Below are positions 1 to 9,474 of a stretch of 64,000 nt of DNA, in pieces. Position 1 is the first letter of the stretch, and each line of letters begins with the position of its first letter. Source of the DNA: Micromonospora coerulea (GTDB lineage Bacteria > Actinomycetota > Actinomycetes > Mycobacteriales > Micromonosporaceae); contig NZ_JAEMUW010000012.1 in assembly GCF_016598485.1 (NCBI RefSeq), forward strand, positions 124,001 through 188,000. Direction: 5' to 3'. The translations under genes and the position numbers were made by a program. The notes under the pieces were generated by a model, which searched no databases, was not told the origin of the DNA, and worked only from the letters and a program-made list of their open reading frames with translations.

Positions 1-630
1 GTTGTAGGCCGAGGCCCAGGGCTGCGCGCCGGCCTGCACCCGGGACCGGACGAAGTCGAGCTGGCCGCGGCTGACCAGTACGCCGGGGTGCGTGAACCCG
101 CCCGAGGGGGGTGGGGTGCCATCGCCGGTGGGCAGCGTCCAGCTCTGGTTGGCGGCGCCGGTGCAGGTCCAGATCTGCAGCGGGGTGCCGTCGGCCGAGC
201 TCGGGCCGGTCGCGTCGAGGCACTTGCCGGAGGGCGGGTTTATCAATTGTCCGCTCGCGTACGACCACTGCTGCGCGCCGGTGCCGTTGCAGTCGTAGAT
301 CTGCACCCTGGCGCCGTTGGCGGTGCCGGCTGCGGCCACGTCGAGGCACTTTCCGAGCGCCCGCATGGTGCCGTCGTCGGCGAGGGTCCACTGTTGCGCC
401 GCAGTGCCGTTGCAGGTGTAGAGCTGTACCTGGGTGCCGTTGGCCGGGTTCGCCGCGGCGACGTCGGCACACTTGCCGCCGTACCCGGTGATGGCCCCCA
501 CGACGGCCGCGGATGCCGCGGGCATGCCGACCGTCAGGCTCGCGGGTATGACGAGCGTGGCCGCGGCGAGCGCCGCGGCCAACCGGATGCGGGGCCGAGG
601 GGAAGCGGCCCCGGCCAATTGTCGCGCCAT
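1..630 (-). CDS. Secreted ricin-type lectin domain protein, alginate-lyase-like (partial)
   Basis: The frame starts at ATG 630 and runs off the left edge, so only 210 N-terminal residues are visible. Residues 1-42 form a signal peptide: an Arg-rich start, an Ala/Leu core and an ASA-type cleavage site. A ricin B-type beta-trefoil follows (about 43-165), with the QxW-type repeats AQQWTL, AQQWSY and NQSWTL that bind sugars. After a Pro/Gly linker the segment THPGVLVSRGQLDFVRSRV resembles the N-terminus of secreted alginate-lyase-like polysaccharide lyases. The lectin part is seen directly; the lyase assignment is inferred from this short stretch because the catalytic domain lies outside the window. 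The likely role is binding and degradation of an external polysaccharide. Confidence 0.75.
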   Translation of the reverse strand, partial: MARQLAGAASPRPRIRLAAALAAATLVIPASLTVGMPAASAAVVGAITGYGGKCADVAAANPANGTQVQLYTCNGTAAQQWTLADDGTMRALGKCLDVAAAGTANGARVQIYDCNGTGAQQWSYASGQLINPPSGKCLDATGPSSADGTPLQIWTCTGAANQSWTLPTGDGTPPPSGGFTHPGVLVSRGQLDFVRSRVQAGAQPWASAYN

Positions 631-987
631 GTCCTGGTCCTTTCCGTGCGAAGCGGTCGATGCGGGACGGTCCGCCGAGGCGGCAGGCCAGTCATCGGGT
701 TGGGCCGTAGCGGGTTGGCCTGTCGGTCGGTGGCGGGGAGCTCGGACGAGACGGAGGAGTAAGCTGTTAAGGAAGTTAATTATTGCGACAGACTCGATCA
801 GTATCAATGTCTGGAGCGAGGGCATCCGCCATGGAAGGGCTGCCGCGAAGCGCCTTGGGGCGTGAAGCGGCTGCCTCGAACGCGGAGTCGTTGGCCCAGG
901 CCGTGACCGCTTCGAACGCGGGAGAGGCCGAGGGCAATCCTGGCCAAGTAGGCCCAGGGTCGGGCGGGTTTCCGTACGCTGCGCTGA

Positions 988-2043
988 GTGAGATGGGCAC
1001 GTTCCTTCGTCGCGCTGGCGGCGACCCTGACTGTTACGGCGTGCGATGCCGCCCGGACCCCGCCGGCCGGCGCGCCCACCCGCTCCGCCCCTGCAGGCTC
1101 CCCCTCGCACCCCGCCGAGATCACCTTGGCCTTCGCGGGCGACGTGCACTTCGCCGACCGCACGGCCGATCTGCTGGGCGACCCGGCGACCGCGTTCGGG
1201 TCGATCTCGTCGACCCTGTCGGCCGCAGACCTGGCGATGGTCAACCTGGAAACGGCGGTCACCACACGCGGGACTCCCGAGCCGAAGGAGTTCCATTTCC
1301 GGGCGCCGGCAAGCGCGTATGACGCGGCAAAGGCCGCCGGCATCGACGTCGTGTCGATCGCCAACAACCACGTGTTGGACTACGGGCGGACGGGGCTGGC
1401 CGACACCGTGGAGGCAGCCAGGGCCGTCGGGATGCCGGCCGTCGGGGCGGGCGCCGACGCGGCGGCGGCGTACACGCCGTGGATCACCGAGATACGCGGT
1501 ACCAGAATCGCTGTCCTCGGCTTCAGCCAGGTCTCCGAGCTGTGGTCGGAGTGGAGAGCCACCGGCACCCGGGCCGGCATCGCGATGACCCGGGACTTGC
1601 CGCGCGCCGTCGCGGCGGTGCGCGCCGCCCGGCGCCAGGCCAGCGTGGTCGTCGTCTACGTCCACTGGGGCACGGAGGGCGACGCGTGTCCGCCCGCCGA
1701 GGCTCGCGCGTTCGCTGGCGAGGTGGCCGAGGCGGGTGCGACGATCGTGGTCGGCACCCACGCCCACCTACTGCTCGGCGACGGATGGCTCGGCAAGACT
1801 TTCGTCCAGTACGGCCTCGGCAACTTCCTATGGTGGCGTGACGACGCGTACAGCAACGACACGGGGGTGCTGCGGGTGACCCTCAACGGTTCGGCGATCT
1901 CGAAGACGGAACTAGTGCCCGCGACGATCTCCCGACACACCGGTCGACCCGAACTCGCCGGCCGGGAGGACACGGCCCGGATCCGCCAGGAGTACGCCGG
2001 CCTGCACGCCTGCACCGGACTTGCCGGGAGCCCCGCCACATAG
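988..2043 (+). CDS. CapA-family metallophosphatase-like lipoprotein
   Basis: A 351-aa protein. GTG 988 is chosen because it gives a lipoprotein signal with lipobox TVTAC; Cys20 would be lipidated. The mature domain is the CapA/PgsA fold (poly-gamma-glutamate synthesis protein family, related to calcineurin-like phosphatases): FAGDVHF, NLE, the SIANNHVLDYG block, VYVHWG and VVGTHAHLL supply the expected Asp, Asn and His metal ligands. It would sit on the outer face of the membrane. In actinomycetes such proteins often occur alone and their substrate is unknown; there is no capB/capC here, so polyglutamate synthesis is not implied. The length fits the family. Confidence 0.85.
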   Translation: MRWARSFVALAATLTVTACDAARTPPAGAPTRSAPAGSPSHPAEITLAFAGDVHFADRTADLLGDPATAFGSISSTLSAADLAMVNLETAVTTRGTPEPKEFHFRAPASAYDAAKAAGIDVVSIANNHVLDYGRTGLADTVEAARAVGMPAVGAGADAAAAYTPWITEIRGTRIAVLGFSQVSELWSEWRATGTRAGIAMTRDLPRAVAAVRAARRQASVVVVYVHWGTEGDACPPAEARAFAGEVAEAGATIVVGTHAHLLLGDGWLGKTFVQYGLGNFLWWRDDAYSNDTGVLRVTLNGSAISKTELVPATISRHTGRPELAGREDTARIRQEYAGLHACTGLAGSPAT

Positions 2044-2336
2044 TCTGCAGCCCGTCTCACGCCACTCCCTCAGCGCCCGCAAGAGGTGAGCCGCCGGGTG
2101 GGCCCAGCAGGCAGTCTGGCGCCAACCGGCCTCGGGGTATGACGACGCCGCCCAAGCTCGCCGAGATGTGGGCCCCGATGGGATACGCGATCATCGGGGT
2201 CAACGTGTGCAGCAGCAGCCAGGTGAAGTTCCAGCCCGGTGTACGCCTCTCCCCCTGTCGCCGTCGTGAGTCGTCCGCGCTGAAGGTGTGCGTCACGCTG
2301 GTGACACAGAAGGACCACCGCTCGGAGGGCCCTCGT

Positions 2337-2792
2337 ATGCACACGTCGTCGGGTTTGCAAGATCTTGTTCTGTTGCTGGTGGTCGTCGGGTCCGCGGCGA
2401 TGACATTCGTCGTCCCCAGGCCGCGACTGTTGTGGGCATCCCTGCTCGCGGCCGTCTGCGGGTTCTGCGAAGGGCAATTGGGCACCGTCTGGGATGCCAT
2501 GTTCGGCGCAACGGCTCCGGCTTGGCCGCTGCTGCTACCAGCCGTTGTGTTGGGGGCGGGATTCGCGTGGCGGGTGCCTGGTTGGGGCACCATGGCAGGC
2601 GGATGGCTGGGGATCCCGTGGGGGCTCGCGGTGACGGTAGGCGTGTACTGGGGCCTCCCCTGCTGGAACTGCGGCGAGTCGTACTACGGATATTGGGCGC
2701 TCGGCTTTAGCATGGTCGGAGTCGTCCTCACCATTGTGGGCGCTGCGCTAACCGTGGCCCTTCGAGTCCTGATCCGCCGATTGCGGTCCTGA
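2337..2792 (+). CDS. Small integral membrane protein, unknown
   Basis: A 151-aa protein starting at ATG 2337, preceded by GGAGG at 2324-2328 with good spacing. About four hydrophobic segments are visible (residues roughly 8-30, 45-75, 80-103 and 115-143), ending in a basic IRRLRS tail. A CWNC motif sits in the loop before the last membrane segment and could be redox active or bind metal. I do not recognise a family. It stands alone between the CapA-like gene and an IS630 scrap. Confidence 0.65.
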   Translation: MHTSSGLQDLVLLLVVVGSAAMTFVVPRPRLLWASLLAAVCGFCEGQLGTVWDAMFGATAPAWPLLLPAVVLGAGFAWRVPGWGTMAGGWLGIPWGLAVTVGVYWGLPCWNCGESYYGYWALGFSMVGVVLTIVGAALTVALRVLIRRLRS

Positions 2793-2859
2793 CCAATGGC
2801 CGGCTTTAATGTTGGCCCGCTCAGTGCCGGGCCGATGATGGCCCCCCTCCAGATCCTGG

Positions 2860-3160
2860 ATGCCGCCCTACAGCTCCGCCCGCTGCCGCTACATCAAAGA
2901 ATGGGTCACCACGAAGATCCGCTGGCGGCTCACCGTCGACACCGCGGAGAAGAACGCCCTCCTGGCTGAACTGGATCGAGGCCGAGTTCGCTGCCGTGCG
3001 CTACTTCGCCCTCAACGGCACCGACCACCGCCGCCACGCCGAGCAGGACGCCGCCATCTGCGACTACATCCGCTGGCGCAACCGGCGCGCCAAACCGAAA
3101 TCCGCATTCGCCGCCGGCTCCAAGATCCGCCATCCGGATTACCCGTTCAAGGCTGCATGA
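2860..3160 (+). pseudogene. IS630-family transposase remnant
   Basis: Two pieces lie in different frames. The first encodes a piece around KEWVTTKIRWRLTVD; after about 2967 a second frame encodes the typical IS630 C-terminus (RYFALNGTDH, then IRWRNRRAKPK) and ends near 3160. The middle, with the DDE residues, is missing. It is therefore a deleted, frameshifted remnant. Another IS630 scrap from a different part of the protein lies at about 42.0 kb. Confidence 0.6.
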
Positions 3161-3209
3161 CGGGGCACTAGCCGGTTTCATCGCCGCACTACCGGGAAGC
3201 GGGAATGGC

Positions 3210-3488
3210 ATGTCCTCTTATCCGGGCGAGTCAGCGAGGCGCACGCTGGAGCGAGCGCGAGAGTCAGTTCAGAAGATCCACCAGGCCGCCATCCGGCACC
3301 GGGACCCGAACCTGCACCAACTGGCTGACGAGATCAGCGAGGTCGCCCTGACCTTGGGGCACGACGCCGGCCCGGTCCAGGAGTGGCGTGCCTGCCCAGT
3401 GTGCGGGGCCGAGCCAGGATCACACTGCCTTCACAAGCCGGGTCACGAAATGGTTGACGGGATGCATCCGGAACGGACCAGGCTATAA
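3210..3488 (+). CDS. Small zinc-ribbon protein
   Basis: A 92-aa protein. Residues 1-55 are helical and charged. The C-terminus holds CPVCGA then CLHKPG and MVDGMHPERTRL, the Cys2-Cys-His arrangement of a short zinc finger seen in many actinobacterial and actinophage small proteins thought to bind nucleic acid. ATG 3210 follows a GGGAA stretch. It directly follows an IS630 remnant, so it may belong to imported DNA. The specific role is unknown. Confidence 0.6.
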   Translation: MSSYPGESARRTLERARESVQKIHQAAIRHRDPNLHQLADEISEVALTLGHDAGPVQEWRACPVCGAEPGSHCLHKPGHEMVDGMHPERTRL

Positions 3489-4075
3489 AAGGAGTTTGTC
3501 CGAGTAGGGATAACCGGTCTGGCCTGACTGCGGGAGACCACGTCTGCGTCTTGCACGCCCGTCCGGCGCGGGCGTGCCGATCCCGCGTCTGAGGGCGACC
3601 AGACGCTCGACGCATCGTCGGCCTGCTCTGGGACGTGGGCGCGGGACCGGCGCCGCTGACCCAGGTGACTAGTGTCGGCACCACAACCGCCGGATCCATG
3701 TCGAAGTCCGCCATCCTGCCAGCAAGGTGAGCGGGATCGCAGCCCGCCGCGAGCGCAATGCTCGAGAGCAGCACCAGCCCCACCGGGTACCGCCACAGGC
3801 GCACTTTGATCGGCCGACGCGAGAACCAGGTCACCGCCGAGGCCAACCTGCGTGCGTGTCGGCGGGATCGGGGGCGCGGAGCACGGTGATGTTTCCCAGA
3901 TTTCCACGATGCGGCGGATCTCGTCCGGGCTCATGGTCCGACGTCCGGTGAGGCGCGATTCCCAACACGGGCTACGCCTTCTCGGCGCCATCCCGCTCGG
4001 CTGACAGCCCAATCGCCGGGACTGGGCGGGCTGCGGACGGATCATCCGGGGGCCCGCCATGGTGGCGCAAGCTCT
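3489..4075. other. No confident gene; possible decayed coding sequence
   Basis: No frame has convincing start, codon bias and family resemblance throughout. On the minus strand, around 3690-3850, one frame encodes a short hydrophobic segment (VGLVLLSSIALAAG) that could be the remains of a membrane protein, but neighbouring sequence breaks into other frames. A 26-nt sequence at 3979-4004 recurs at 7614-7639 with two mismatches. Confidence 0.35.
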
Positions 4076-4345
4076 TCAGAACCGGTCCCGGGTTCCAAGG
4101 AGGGCGTTGTGTGCGATGCGGCGCCACGTAGCGAGTTCGGTGTCGATCTCGGCCAACGGATGTCGGCGACGCAGAGGGCTCCGTCGGCGCCAGGCAGGGC
4201 CTCGATCAGCCGCATCCGCTGGTCTTCGCTCGGATGGGTGCTCCACAGATCGGTGGTTCGCCGGCTGAGCTGACGGGCCAGCGGTGGGTGGGCGGCCAGG
4301 CGTTGCCGGGCTTCGGCGGCCCAGGGCGTGGTCGACGGCGGGGCC
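4076..4345 (-). pseudogene. C-terminal remnant of an M48-like metallopeptidase
   Basis: On the minus strand one frame reads through LARQLSRRTTDLWSTHPSED, matching the THPS block that follows the catalytic region in M48 (HtpX/Ste24-like) peptidases. A second frame then gives AEIDTELATWRRIAHNALL and stops at 4076. A frameshift separates the two. The HExxH catalytic part is absent because the trmO gene lies immediately upstream on the other strand. The family call rests on a short stretch. Confidence 0.4.
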
Positions 4346-4391
4346 GATGGCCTCGACGCTGGTTTGGGCGCGGTGCGGATAGCCTCCAGCC

Positions 4392-4859
4392 ATGCTGATC
4401 TTCGAGATCACTCCGATAGGTACGGTCCGGAACGACCGAACGGACGTCCAGCACACGGACAACTGGGGTGCCGTCCGCAGCACGATCACCATCGACGAGC
4501 GCTTCGGCGAAGCGTGCCTCCAGGGTCTGGAGGGGTTCTCCCACGTGGAGGTCCTCTTCATCTTCGACCAGTTCCCGGAGCATGGCGATTACCGCGAACC
4601 CCGCCCCTACCGCGGCCGCTCCGACCTCCCGCCCGTTGGCGTATTCGCTGGCCGCGCCCCCCGCAGACCGAACCGCATCGGGGTAACGTGCTGCACCATC
4701 GAATCCGTCCATGGCCGCGAATTGACGGTGGTGGGCCTCGATGCGGTCTCGGGCACCCCGGTCATCGACCTCAAGCCGACGATGGCGGAGTTCCTCCCGG
4801 TCGACATCAAGCAGCCGGAATGGGTCAGCCGCGTGATGTCGGAGTACTTCCAGCCGTAG
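4392..4859 (+). CDS. trmO: tRNA m6t6A37 methyltransferase TrmO family (TsaA/YaeB)
   Basis: A 155-aa protein of the TrmO/TsaA (UPF0066) family, which uses S-adenosylmethionine to N6-methylate t6A37 in some threonine tRNAs. The family layout is clear: IGTVRN near the start, then FSHVEVLFIFDQ, and the signature RRPNRIGVTC, followed by GLDAVSGTPVIDLKP. The length matches the single-domain actinobacterial members. It overlaps no neighbour and looks monocistronic. Confidence 0.88.
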   Translation: MLIFEITPIGTVRNDRTDVQHTDNWGAVRSTITIDERFGEACLQGLEGFSHVEVLFIFDQFPEHGDYREPRPYRGRSDLPPVGVFAGRAPRRPNRIGVTCCTIESVHGRELTVVGLDAVSGTPVIDLKPTMAEFLPVDIKQPEWVSRVMSEYFQP

Positions 4860-5014
4860 CATGATTCCGGTGCCACGGCCTGCCGCACCCGCGCGATCGC
4901 CTGACATCGGAGAAGCGCCGTGAAGAAGGTCAGGTGCGCGCACATCGACACGTTCGGATGCAGGCACCCGCGACCCGGTTACCTTTCGTGACCAGCGCTT
5001 CGCGGCAAATGAGT

Positions 5015-5512
5015 TCACCGAAGCTGGAGCAGCCCACGTTTAGCCATATGGGCTCGCAACGTCTCGGCGTCCTCGGCGGACATCAAGCGGCGTGGGATCA
5101 CGGTCGCCGGCATCCGGCCGACGTACACGATCCAGAACTCAGGGGTGCCCCTTACCTGAGCGACCCCGTCCCAGGCGATGCCGCCGGACTCCGAGCCGCT
5201 GCGCATCATGATGTTGTCGTCGGTGATGTCGTAGGCGCCCTCGACAGCGTAGCGACTGGAGCGGCGCCGGGCGCGCAACCGCACCCACGGCGAGTACAGC
5301 ATCGACAGCAGGCCACCCACGACCATCGCCATGCACAGCGGCGAGATCTGGTCGCCCAAGGCGAGCCCCCGAGAGACGGCGAAACCGATCGCCCCGACCG
5401 CCGCCAGCACCGCGCCGATATAGCCGTACTTGCGCAGCCGAACACTGCTGAGCGCAGCGGCCACGCGGCCCGGGTAGGCGGGATCGGCTGGGACGTCAAA
5501 ACGGATGTGCAC
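5015..5512 (-). CDS. YcxB-like membrane protein
   Basis: A 165-aa protein from GTG 5512. Two adjacent membrane helices (about residues 29-50 and 55-75) are followed by a soluble domain with the YcxB-like pattern: AYDITDDNIMMRSGSESGGI, then WDGVAQV, FWIVYVG and VIPRRLMS. Members are uncharacterised inner-membrane proteins, sometimes next to exporters. The frame stays open further upstream, but that sequence lacks coding character. The Shine-Dalgarno sequence is weak. Confidence 0.7.
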   Translation of the reverse strand: MHIRFDVPADPAYPGRVAAALSSVRLRKYGYIGAVLAAVGAIGFAVSRGLALGDQISPLCMAMVVGGLLSMLYSPWVRLRARRRSSRYAVEGAYDITDDNIMMRSGSESGGIAWDGVAQVRGTPEFWIVYVGRMPATVIPRRLMSAEDAETLRAHMAKRGLLQLR

Positions 5513-5543
5513 GCCAGAACGATAGGCACCTGACCGGCGCGAC

Positions 5544-5834
5544 GTGTGGCTGGTCCGCGAGACGCGCTCGACGGTGATGGCCCGGGCCGAGGACAGGGAG
5601 TCCGGGAAGGTGCTGCGCTGGGAGTTCGACTCGGAGCCGGAGGCCTTGCAGATGGTTGATCGTCTGCTGCGCGCCGGCACCGCCGGCCGGTGGCGGGAGC
5701 AGGACCGGCACTCCCCCGCCGGCTGCTGGCGCCAGGTGAGGCGCGGCAGGCCACGGAATGACGACATTGATTACGCCCTGATGCTCCTGCCGCGCTGCCT
5801 CAGGCATGTGGACGTGCCGCATACGAGCATCTGA
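5544..5834 (+). CDS. Small hypothetical protein
   Basis: A possible 96-aa gene from GTG 5544, divergent from the YcxB-like gene. The first half (VMARAEDRESGKVLRW, then SEPEALQMVDRLLRAG) looks like a real two-strand, one-helix domain. The C-terminal 40 residues are less convincing. No family is recognised. Confidence 0.4.
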   Translation: MWLVRETRSTVMARAEDRESGKVLRWEFDSEPEALQMVDRLLRAGTAGRWREQDRHSPAGCWRQVRRGRPRNDDIDYALMLLPRCLRHVDVPHTSI

Positions 5835-6086
5835 TCCGTAGCTTGGGCCACACTGTCCGACTCGGTGCCGGAGGCTCCACAACTACTGGTCGCAGCGCTT
5901 CAGTCGTCCGCTGCGGCGTCGGCCCGTCCAGCGCCGCTGCTGTCATCTGTTGCTGTCACCGCCCTTGCGGCAACAAACCTCTCGCCCGATGGCCCGCCTT
6001 CCGGGCATCGAGTTTGCGAAGCATCCGACCTGGCGGGGTGTGACGCCCCGCAGCCCGTCACCGCCGGAAACGATCAGTTGCCGACC

Positions 6087-6596
6087 TCAGTACGGCAGGT
6101 CGACGCCCCGGCGGCGGGCGAACTCGCGGTGGGCGGTGATGATCGTGTCGAGCCAGCGGGCGAGCATCTCGTCGGCCCGGAGCACGCAAGCCAGCCGAAC
6201 CTCGAAGTACTCGCGGTCGTAGTGGTAGGCGGAGTCGACATCGGGCTGCACGGCGAGCGCCTCCTCGAGCAGGTCGTCAGGGTCGGGCTCGTGGCTAGGG
6301 ACGAAGCCGGGCTGGACGAGGTATCCCACTTCGTCGTCGAAGCTCAGCCCCCAGTTCAGGCCGTCGTCGGTGCCGACCGAGACTTGAGCGCAGAGGTCGG
6401 GGCGGGTGATGGTGAGGGTGTGACCCGGCCACACCTCCTCGATCGTCGTCAGGACCGCCGGGATACGGTCGAGGACGGCGGCGACCGGTGCGCAGGTGGC
6501 GAGCTGGTCGCCGCGGTAGCTAACGCGCCGCGCGTCATCGGGGCCGCGTAGGGGCTTGACGTCGGGTACCGTGTAGGCGGGCAGTGGAGAGGTCAT
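6087..6596 (-). CDS. Hypothetical protein, acidic
   Basis: A 169-aa soluble, acidic protein starting at ATG 6596 with AAGGA about 8 bases upstream. It has no membrane segments or recognisable catalytic motif. The composition (many Asp/Glu and Trp, alternating strands and helices) resembles small immunity-type or SMI1-like actinobacterial proteins, but no signature can be pointed to. Its stop at 6087 is followed by a long spacer. Confidence 0.6.
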   Translation of the reverse strand: MTSPLPAYTVPDVKPLRGPDDARRVSYRGDQLATCAPVAAVLDRIPAVLTTIEEVWPGHTLTITRPDLCAQVSVGTDDGLNWGLSFDDEVGYLVQPGFVPSHEPDPDDLLEEALAVQPDVDSAYHYDREYFEVRLACVLRADEMLARWLDTIITAHREFARRRGVDLPY

Positions 6597-6875
6597 GGGC
6601 TCAGTCCTTATCACAACCCGATCCGCCCACCGTGCGAACGCCGCATGGCACGCCAATTGCACCCGGCATGATCGTTGATATTGGAACGTCGAAGGCCCTG
6701 GTGACGCAAACGACGTCGACCCGCTGCCAGGCCCCAGCGCAGCCGTGTGACGGAGACGAGCCCAGAGCCCCTGCCGGCCTTGACGGCCCAACAGCATCCG
6801 GGACCGCCGTCGGACGCGCCCCCGGTTCGTCGACCCCTGCGTGCCCTGCGGGTGGGCCTCCCCGCCACGACGGGA

Positions 6876-7499
6876 TCAGCGCACGACGGCGTACCGCACA
6901 TGAACGGCGTACGGCGAGTGGTAGACCGAAAGGATCTTGAGGTTGATATCGCGGTCGAAGCCCTCGAAGAGCCGCTTCCCTCGACCGAGGACGACCGGAG
7001 CGGTGGTGATGCCGAGTTCGTCGATGACCCCCGCCGTGAGCGCCTGCCGGATGATGTCAGCGCCCCCACCAATGGCGACGCCGCTGTCGCCCGCCGCCCG
7101 CCGGGCTGCCGCCAATGCCTCCTCGAACCCGTTGACCATGAGGAAACCGGTGCTCGGGTCGGGCTGGTCGGCGGTGCGATGGGTGAGCACGACCATGGTT
7201 CCTCCGAACGGATTCCGGCCGCCCCAGGCCCCGGCGCTGTCGTACATGCCCCGGCCGCACAGGCCGGCGCTCGTCCCCTCCAGCAGCGCGTCGAAGTACG
7301 CACGGTCCGCGTCGGTCATGCCGGTGCCGGGTTCGCGCTCCGTCTCGTAGGTCCACGGGCCGCCCATCACCCAGTAGTGGAGCCGCTCGCCGCCGATGCC
7401 GAGCCCCTGGCCCTCACGATCGTCGGGACCGGTGACGTAGCCGTCCAGTGACACGGTGATGGCGGCCTTCACCGGGCCTCGCTGCTCGGTGGTGCTCAT
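6876..7499 (-). CDS. Dihydrofolate reductase family protein (RibD C-terminal-like)
   Basis: A 207-aa protein starting at ATG 7499 behind a perfect AGGAGG (7503-7508). The fold signature is clear: ITVSLDGYVTGPDD at the N-terminus, MVVLTHR in the middle, VAIGGGADIIRQALTAG for dinucleotide phosphate binding and LGITTAPVVLGRGKRLFEG at the C-terminus. This family reduces pteridine- or pyrimidine-like substrates with NADPH; in stand-alone actinobacterial copies the substrate is unknown. It is probably cytoplasmic and monocistronic. Confidence 0.85.
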   Translation of the reverse strand: MSTTEQRGPVKAAITVSLDGYVTGPDDREGQGLGIGGERLHYWVMGGPWTYETEREPGTGMTDADRAYFDALLEGTSAGLCGRGMYDSAGAWGGRNPFGGTMVVLTHRTADQPDPSTGFLMVNGFEEALAAARRAAGDSGVAIGGGADIIRQALTAGVIDELGITTAPVVLGRGKRLFEGFDRDINLKILSVYHSPYAVHVRYAVVR

Positions 7500-7713
7500 G
7501 ATTCCTCCTGTGACGGATATCGGAGACATCGGACGTAGCAGAGACTGCCCGCCGGCGCTGGATTCATCGGTCCGCCTCGTCGAGCTTGGGTCAGATCGAG
7601 CTTGGGCTGTGCATTCTCGGCGCCGTACCGCTCGGCTGATCGCGACTGGGCCGGGAATGTCCTGGTTGCCGGTTCAGCCTGCCGGATATGGTTTTCGGCC
7701 CGTACTGACTCTT

Positions 7714-8613
7714 TCACCAACGGTGCAGCACAGCGGCCAACTGGGCCAGGGCGATATGGGCGGCGTCGAACAGGGCCAGCTTCCGCGGGAAGTTGTGGAT
7801 GAGTCCCTGGTACCGGGTCGCGGTGACGGCAACGCCCGCCGCCAGCAGCCCGGCGGCGTACCGTTCACCCTCGGCGGACAACAGGTCGAGCTCGGCGGTG
7901 ATGACCACGGCGGGGGGTAGGCCGGTGAGGTCAGCCCGCAGTGGGTCCAGATCCGGCTGGGTACGGTCCACGCCGGGTGGGGCGAACGCGTCCCAGAAGA
8001 ACCGCATCTCCTCCCGGTCCAGGCCGTACTCGTCCAGGGCCGGATAGTCGGCCGCCGGGTCGATGACCGGGCAGATGAGGATCTGCCCCGCAAGACGGAT
8101 CCCCGCATCCCGGGCGCGCCGAGCGGTCACCGCCGCCAGGTGCCCTCCCGCGGAGTCACCGGCCACCGCTATCCGACCCGAGTCGAGGCCGTGCCGAACC
8201 GCCCCGGGCCCGCGCAGCCAGGTGAGCGCGCGCGCCACGTCGTCCACCGCGGCCGGATACGGATGCTCGGGGGCGAGCCGGTAGTCCACGGAGAGAACGG
8301 CCCAGCCGGACGCGGCCGCCAGGTGCCGACACAGCCCGTCGTGGGTGTCCACGTTGCCCATCACCCAGCCTCCGCCGTGCGCGTAGAGGACCACCGGCAT
8401 CGCGTCGTGATCGCCGTCGCGGTAGAGGCGGGCGGGCACGCCACCGGCGTCGACGGTCACGACTGACCGGATCGCCGGTGCGCTGCCCACCTCGGCCGGA
8501 GTCGCCTGGACCATGCTCAGCCGTGCCGCCGGCAGGGTCGCCCGGGTGAGCGGGACACGCTGCTGGACGTGCATCGCCGCCCGCGCCTGCGGGTGGAGCC
8601 GGCTGGGGTCCAC
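7714..8613 (-). CDS. Alpha/beta hydrolase, HSL-type esterase/lipase
   Basis: A 299-aa protein. GTG 8613 is chosen; the open frame extends upstream but would overlap the divergent PIG-L gene. The hormone-sensitive-lipase pattern is complete: oxyanion HGGGW, YRLAPEHPYPA, nucleophile GDSAGG, acid in AELDLLSAEG and catalytic His in GLIHNF. It should hydrolyse short-chain carboxyl esters in the cytoplasm. Its start lies 56 bases from the divergent deacetylase-like gene, so the two may share a control region. Confidence 0.88.
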   Translation of the reverse strand: MDPSRLHPQARAAMHVQQRVPLTRATLPAARLSMVQATPAEVGSAPAIRSVVTVDAGGVPARLYRDGDHDAMPVVLYAHGGGWVMGNVDTHDGLCRHLAAASGWAVLSVDYRLAPEHPYPAAVDDVARALTWLRGPGAVRHGLDSGRIAVAGDSAGGHLAAVTARRARDAGIRLAGQILICPVIDPAADYPALDEYGLDREEMRFFWDAFAPPGVDRTQPDLDPLRADLTGLPPAVVITAELDLLSAEGERYAAGLLAAGVAVTATRYQGLIHNFPRKLALFDAAHIALAQLAAVLHRW

Positions 8614-8668
8614 CCGGTCAGTATCGCTCGCTCGGCGAATGTCAGGGTTGCCGACACGGCGGTGCCGG

Positions 8669-9454
8669 ATGGGCGAAGAGGCCGCTACGGTGTGGACCGT
8701 GGACGAGCTTCTACCGGCACTGCCGGAGGACTGGGACCGCTGTCTTGCCGTGGCCGCACACCCTGACGACATCGAGTACGGCGCAGCCTCGGCGATCGCC
8801 CGCTGGACCGCGCAGGGCAAGCAGGTGACCTACCTGCTGGCCACCCGGGGCGAGGCCGGGATCGACGCCATGCACCCGGACCAGGCCGGGCCGTTGCGCG
8901 AGGAGGAGCAGCGCGCCGCGGCCCGGGAGGTGGGCGTGGACATCGTTGAATTCCTCGACCACCGCGACGGCGTCGTCGAGTACGGCCCAGACCTGCGCCG
9001 CGACATCGTGCGGTCGATCCGCCGCCATCGGCCCGAGGTCATCGTCTCGGGCGGCTTCACCGTCCGCATGGTGGGCGGGATGACCAACCAGGCCGACCAC
9101 CGGGCGGTGGGGCTGGCTGCGCTGGACGCCGCGCGGGACGCGGGCAACCGGTGGATCTTCCCAGAACTGGTGGACGAGGGGCTACCTCCCTGGGACGGCG
9201 TGCGCTACGTCTGCTTCGCGGGCGCCGAGCGCCCCACGCACGGGGTGGACGTCACCGGTGAGCCGCTGCAGCGCGGTATCGCCTCACTGGCCGCGCACGC
9301 CGAGTACACCAGGGGCCTGGGCGTGGCCGGCCCTGAACCCGGGCCGTTCCTGACCTGGGCGGCCCGCCAGGGCGGGCCGGCGCTGGGCGTGGAGGCGGCG
9401 GTCCTGTTCGACGTGCACACCCTCACCTTCGAGGGCCCACCACCCTGGCTCTGA
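8669..9454 (+). CDS. PIG-L (LmbE) family deacetylase
   Basis: A 261-aa protein with the zinc-binding AHPDDIEYG at residues about 31-39 and the distal HRAVGLAALDA block supplying the third ligand. PIG-L enzymes remove acetyl groups from N-acetylglucosamine-type sugars, for example in mycothiol or antibiotic pathways. ATG 8669 is the first reasonable start; GTG codons 21 and 30 bases later are alternatives. There is no mycothiol gene nearby, so the substrate is open. The gene ends 21 bases before a decayed region. Confidence 0.87.
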   Translation: MGEEAATVWTVDELLPALPEDWDRCLAVAAHPDDIEYGAASAIARWTAQGKQVTYLLATRGEAGIDAMHPDQAGPLREEEQRAAAREVGVDIVEFLDHRDGVVEYGPDLRRDIVRSIRRHRPEVIVSGGFTVRMVGGMTNQADHRAVGLAALDAARDAGNRWIFPELVDEGLPPWDGVRYVCFAGAERPTHGVDVTGEPLQRGIASLAAHAEYTRGLGVAGPEPGPFLTWAARQGGPALGVEAAVLFDVHTLTFEGPPPWL

Positions 9455-9474
9455 GCTCTGGCAGAACTCTCTCC

